A stretch of 24,536 nucleotides of DNA. Origin: a bacterium. GTDB lineage: Bacteria; Spirochaetota; UBA4802; UBA5550. This document shows, in pieces, positions 22,455-24,536 of this stretch. Positions within the stretch are counted from its first letter, which is position 1, and each line of letters opens with the position of its first letter. Made by a program: the position numbers and the translations under genes. The DNA is taken from contig JAAENB010000388.1 in NCBI GenBank assembly GCA_024224995.1, positions 1-24,536 on the forward strand, read 5' to 3'. The notes beneath the pieces are model-generated. The model was not told where the DNA came from. It ran no database searches and saw only the letters and a program-made list of their open reading frames with translations.

Positions 22455-22490
22455 ATATTTTAGATCATATTTTAGATCATATTTTAGATC
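22455..22490 (+). repeat. Three exact tandem copies of a 12-bp unit before the exporter gene
   Basis: ATATTTTAGATC is repeated three times without change between the terminator and the exporter Shine-Dalgarno. Each unit carries a GATC site. The number of copies could vary by slippage, or the array could be a binding site. Confidence 0.8.
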
Positions 22491-22504
22491 AATGGAGCGT
22501 AAAA

Positions 22505-23437
22505 ATGAACAATCAGAACATGAAAACAGGAGCAGCAGCACTTTCGGTAATTTCAAACACAACACTTGTTGTATTAAAACTGGTTGTGGGCCTGGCAATA
22601 GGCTCGGTATCGGTATTATCCGAAGCGATCCATTCCGGGGTTGATCTTGTTGCGGCGGGAATCGCTTTATTCGCGGTACGAAAATCGGCACAGCCCGCAG
22701 ACCGCTCCCATCCCTATGGACACGGAAAAGTAGAAAATGCAGCCGGCACAATTGAGGCGCTTCTCATCTTTTTCGCGGCCGGGTGGATAATATACGAAGC
22801 AACCCTGAAGCTCATACATCCGGAGCCAATGGAAGAAGTAAGCTGGGGGATACTGGTAATGGGCGTATCCGCTTTCGCTAATTTAATAGTATCTCGAATA
22901 CTTTTCCGCGTTGGTGAAAAGACCGATTCTATTGCCCTCAAAGCCGACGGCATGCACCTCCGCACCGATGTGTACACATCAGCAGGAGTTATGGCAGGCT
23001 TGCTGATATACTGGTTAGCAGGATTCTTTTTTACCGGCACGTCCATATGGTGGATAGATCCTGTTGCGGCCATCATTGTGGCGCTGCTTATTATCAAAGC
23101 CGCGTTCGAGCTCACTATAGAATCGGCAAAAGATCTTTTCGACGCGCGGCTGCCGGAGCATGAGGAAGATATTATTAGAGAGGAAGTTCTATCGCTCTAT
23201 CCGTCAGCCTATGGCTATCATCATCTAAAGACTCGTAAATCCGGGGCAGACCGGTTCTTTGACTTTCATCTTGTTGTACCGCAAGAACTCAGCATCAAAG
23301 AAGCGCATGATATTAGTGATGAATTAAAGCTCAATGTTGCGGAAAAACTTCCCCAGGCGGCAGTGGAAATTCATCTTGAACCCTGTGACCTTTCATGTAA
23401 AGATCATTGCAGGATGAATTGTTTTTATTCCGGTTGA
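22505..23437 (+). CDS. Cation diffusion facilitator (CDF) family metal exporter
   Basis: A 310-residue CDF transporter, a proton-coupled antiporter for divalent metals in the inner membrane, with six helices and a C-terminal cytoplasmic ferredoxin-like domain. The second helix has HSGVD (His43, Asp47) followed by the conserved SAQPADRSHPYGHGKVEN. The fifth has HLRTD (His151, Asp155). The transport site is thus HD-HD rather than the DD-HD of E. coli FieF, which by family knowledge favours zinc and disfavours cadmium. The protein ends with HLEPCDLSCKDHC, Cys/His-rich and possibly metal-binding. ATG at 22505 follows GGAG; upstream in-frame codons run through the terminator and the repeat array and are not used. 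Regulation by the neighbouring ArsR protein or by the leader is likely. Confidence 0.9.
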   Translation: MNNQNMKTGAAALSVISNTTLVVLKLVVGLAIGSVSVLSEAIHSGVDLVAAGIALFAVRKSAQPADRSHPYGHGKVENAAGTIEALLIFFAAGWIIYEATLKLIHPEPMEEVSWGILVMGVSAFANLIVSRILFRVGEKTDSIALKADGMHLRTDVYTSAGVMAGLLIYWLAGFFFTGTSIWWIDPVAAIIVALLIIKAAFELTIESAKDLFDARLPEHEEDIIREEVLSLYPSAYGYHHLKTRKSGADRFFDFHLVVPQELSIKEAHDISDELKLNVAEKLPQAAVEIHLEPCDLSCKDHCRMNCFYSG

Positions 23438-23451
23438 CAAATTCAACCGGA
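23429..23451 (+). repeat. Hairpin spanning the exporter stop codon
   Basis: CCGGTTGA (23430-23437) pairs exactly with TCAACCGG (23443-23450) around a 5-nt loop, with one further T-A pair outside. The TGA stop codon lies in the 5' arm. No T-run follows, so it is not a standard terminator. It may protect the mRNA end or slow ribosomes. Confidence 0.5.
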
Positions 23452-23490
23452 TGATTTGAATTACAACTATTATAAAACTGGAGAAAAATC

Positions 23491-24465
23491 ATGCAAAAAA
23501 TAAAAAAAATCATAAAAGCTTTATTGATCTCCCTGCTGGTATTAATTATACTAACGGCCGGCCTGTTCCTTTTTAAACCACACACGCTTCTCGTGGTATT
23601 CGGGCATATTATTGCGGAAAAGCCGGCATTACTTAAAAAGCTCGAATTAAACAAAAACGCCATATGGTATGATAATTATTACGCCGTAACCTATATCGAC
23701 AAAAAGACAATAGCAATAGGACAGCCCCGGTATCATCATTTGAATTACAGCTACCTGCTGCTTGGCGAGAAAAAAGCATTACTGTTTGATGCCGGTTCCG
23801 GCACCCGCCCGTTAAAGCCTCTTATAAAAAAATTGACCGACTTGCCCGTAACGGTTATGGTATCGCATATCCATTACGACCACAGCGGCAATATGGGGGA
23901 ATTTAAAAAATTGGCTCTTCTTGACATTAAATTTTTTAAAAAGCAGCTCGCCAATGGAATGTTTACTCCCACAAAATCACAGCACCTGGGATTTACCGAA
24001 GAGCTCCCACTGCCAACAGTCCGGATATCTCAATGGGTAAAACCGGGAAGTACTTTCGACCTGGGGAACAGGAAAATCAAGATATTTCATACGCCCAGTC
24101 ATACTCCCGGGTCCATGATGCTGTTCGATAAAGAACGGAATCAAATATTTATAGGAGATTTTCTTTACAATGGAAAATTGTTTACCTTCCTTCCGGGAGT
24201 AAGCCTGGCAAGTTATTATAAAACCACGGGCAAGCTATTATCGCGCTTAAATAATAAAACAAAATTGTACCTTGGTCATTCTTCAAAAAGATCAATAAAC
24301 GGTGATGCTCCTGCGCTCAGCTACAGTGACCTTGAAGATCTGTATAAATTGCTGGTTGGCATTAAAGAAGACACAGTAGAGGGAAGTGGATTTTATCCGC
24401 AGGAATATAAAATAAATGAAACCTTATCTCTTTTAACGGATATTTCATGGAACATGGATTTGTAA
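23491..24465 (+). CDS. Membrane-anchored metallo-beta-lactamase-fold hydrolase
   Basis: A 324-residue protein with an N-terminal membrane anchor or uncleaved signal (about residues 9-28, LLISLLVLIILTAGLFLF), then an MBL fold that probably faces the periplasm. Metal-binding motifs are present: HIHYDH (His126, His128, Asp130, His131), TPSHTPGS (the third His), GDFLYNG (bridging Asp) and GHSS (last His). This supports a dinuclear zinc hydrolase. The substrate is unknown; the group includes lactonases, glyoxalase II-like enzymes and others. The start follows GGAG by eight bases. It lies 53 bp after the cation exporter gene with no terminator between them, so it may share its transcript and metal control. 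Confidence 0.85.
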   Translation: MQKIKKIIKALLISLLVLIILTAGLFLFKPHTLLVVFGHIIAEKPALLKKLELNKNAIWYDNYYAVTYIDKKTIAIGQPRYHHLNYSYLLLGEKKALLFDAGSGTRPLKPLIKKLTDLPVTVMVSHIHYDHSGNMGEFKKLALLDIKFFKKQLANGMFTPTKSQHLGFTEELPLPTVRISQWVKPGSTFDLGNRKIKIFHTPSHTPGSMMLFDKERNQIFIGDFLYNGKLFTFLPGVSLASYYKTTGKLLSRLNNKTKLYLGHSSKRSINGDAPALSYSDLEDLYKLLVGIKEDTVEGSGFYPQEYKINETLSLLTDISWNMDL

Positions 24466-24472
24466 AACTGTG

Positions 24473-24536
24473 GCAAGGAACAAGGCGAAAGGAAAAAGGC
24501 TGAAGAAGGCTATCCCCCTTGCACCTTTTCCCTTGC
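24473..24536. repeat. AAGG-rich imperfect inverted repeat at the window end
   Basis: GCAAGGAACAAGG...AAAAAGG at the left and CCCCTTGCACCTTTTCCCTTGC at the right edge are imperfect inverse complements, so the segment could fold as a hairpin. It runs to the window edge and may continue. It could be an intergenic repeat or the terminator region of the MBL gene. Confidence 0.4.

Noticed and set aside
22455..22490. CRISPR-like array
   Set aside because: The three 12-bp units are directly tandem with no spacers and no cas genes are present. It is a simple tandem repeat.
22412..22504. N-terminal extension of the cation exporter containing HILDHILDHILD
   Set aside because: The extension would run through the intrinsic terminator hairpin and the 12-bp repeats. 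ATG at 22505 has a proper Shine-Dalgarno and fits family length.

Overview
The window reads as accessory and housekeeping chromosome of a Gram-negative, probably anaerobic bacterium, most likely a spirochaete (Spirochaetota). This is inferred from the mixture of families: a lipoprotein with two DUF1566 (Lcl C-terminal) domains, two 7TM-DISM receptors with different outputs, a receiver-PAS-HisKA_2 kinase with the lysine region GYVVKNSG, a CASTOR/POLLUX-type channel, and the [FeFe]-hydrogenase maturase HydF. No 16S rRNA, tRNA or other taxonomic marker is present, so the assignment is tentative. I support 22 protein genes plus one doubtful small or broken ORF. I see no rRNA, tRNA, CRISPR array, insertion sequence or phage gene.

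Layout. 1-4730: a repeat-bearing non-coding start, a short lipoprotein that looks like the beginning of the next lipoprotein gene, a Crp/Fnr-type regulator on the minus strand, the double-DUF1566 lipoprotein, a POLLUX-like ion channel, and two strong intergenic palindromes. 4780-11470: a signalling block with a nitroreductase, a 7TM-DISM class III nucleotide cyclase, a Rossmann oxidoreductase, a cytoplasmic PAS histidine kinase and a convergent receiver-PAS-HisKA_2 kinase. 11588-15700: a pyridoxamine-oxidase-like flavoprotein and a small membrane protein, then a 7TM-DISM protein with an AraC DNA-binding domain divergent from an acyltransferase. 15697-19174, all minus strand: aspA and hydF in a translationally coupled pair, and a protein with two ribbon-helix-helix-like halves. 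19400-21057: a CvfB-like S1 RNA-binding protein and a NudC-like Nudix enzyme in an operon. 21114-24465: a TSUP permease, a CadC-like ArsR sensor, a cation diffusion facilitator and a membrane-anchored metallo-beta-lactamase-fold protein.

What stands out. (1) Four genes (Crp-like regulator, receiver-kinase, aspA, ArsR) have a good sigma70-type promoter whose -10 box ends 5 or 6 nt before the ATG, with no Shine-Dalgarno; the predicted transcript starts at the start codon, so these look leaderless. Most other genes have a usable Shine-Dalgarno. (2) aspA and hydF overlap by ATGA, which ties an ammonia-releasing enzyme to assembly of the hydrogenase cofactor. (3) The metal region combines a complete CadC-type two-site sensor, an operator lying inside its own promoter, and a leader before the exporter with mutually exclusive hairpins, an intrinsic terminator and three exact 12-bp repeats. 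(4) Genes are packed tail to tail, several with overlapping or abutting stop codons and no room for separate terminators.

All functional statements come from motif recognition by eye. No database search was possible.
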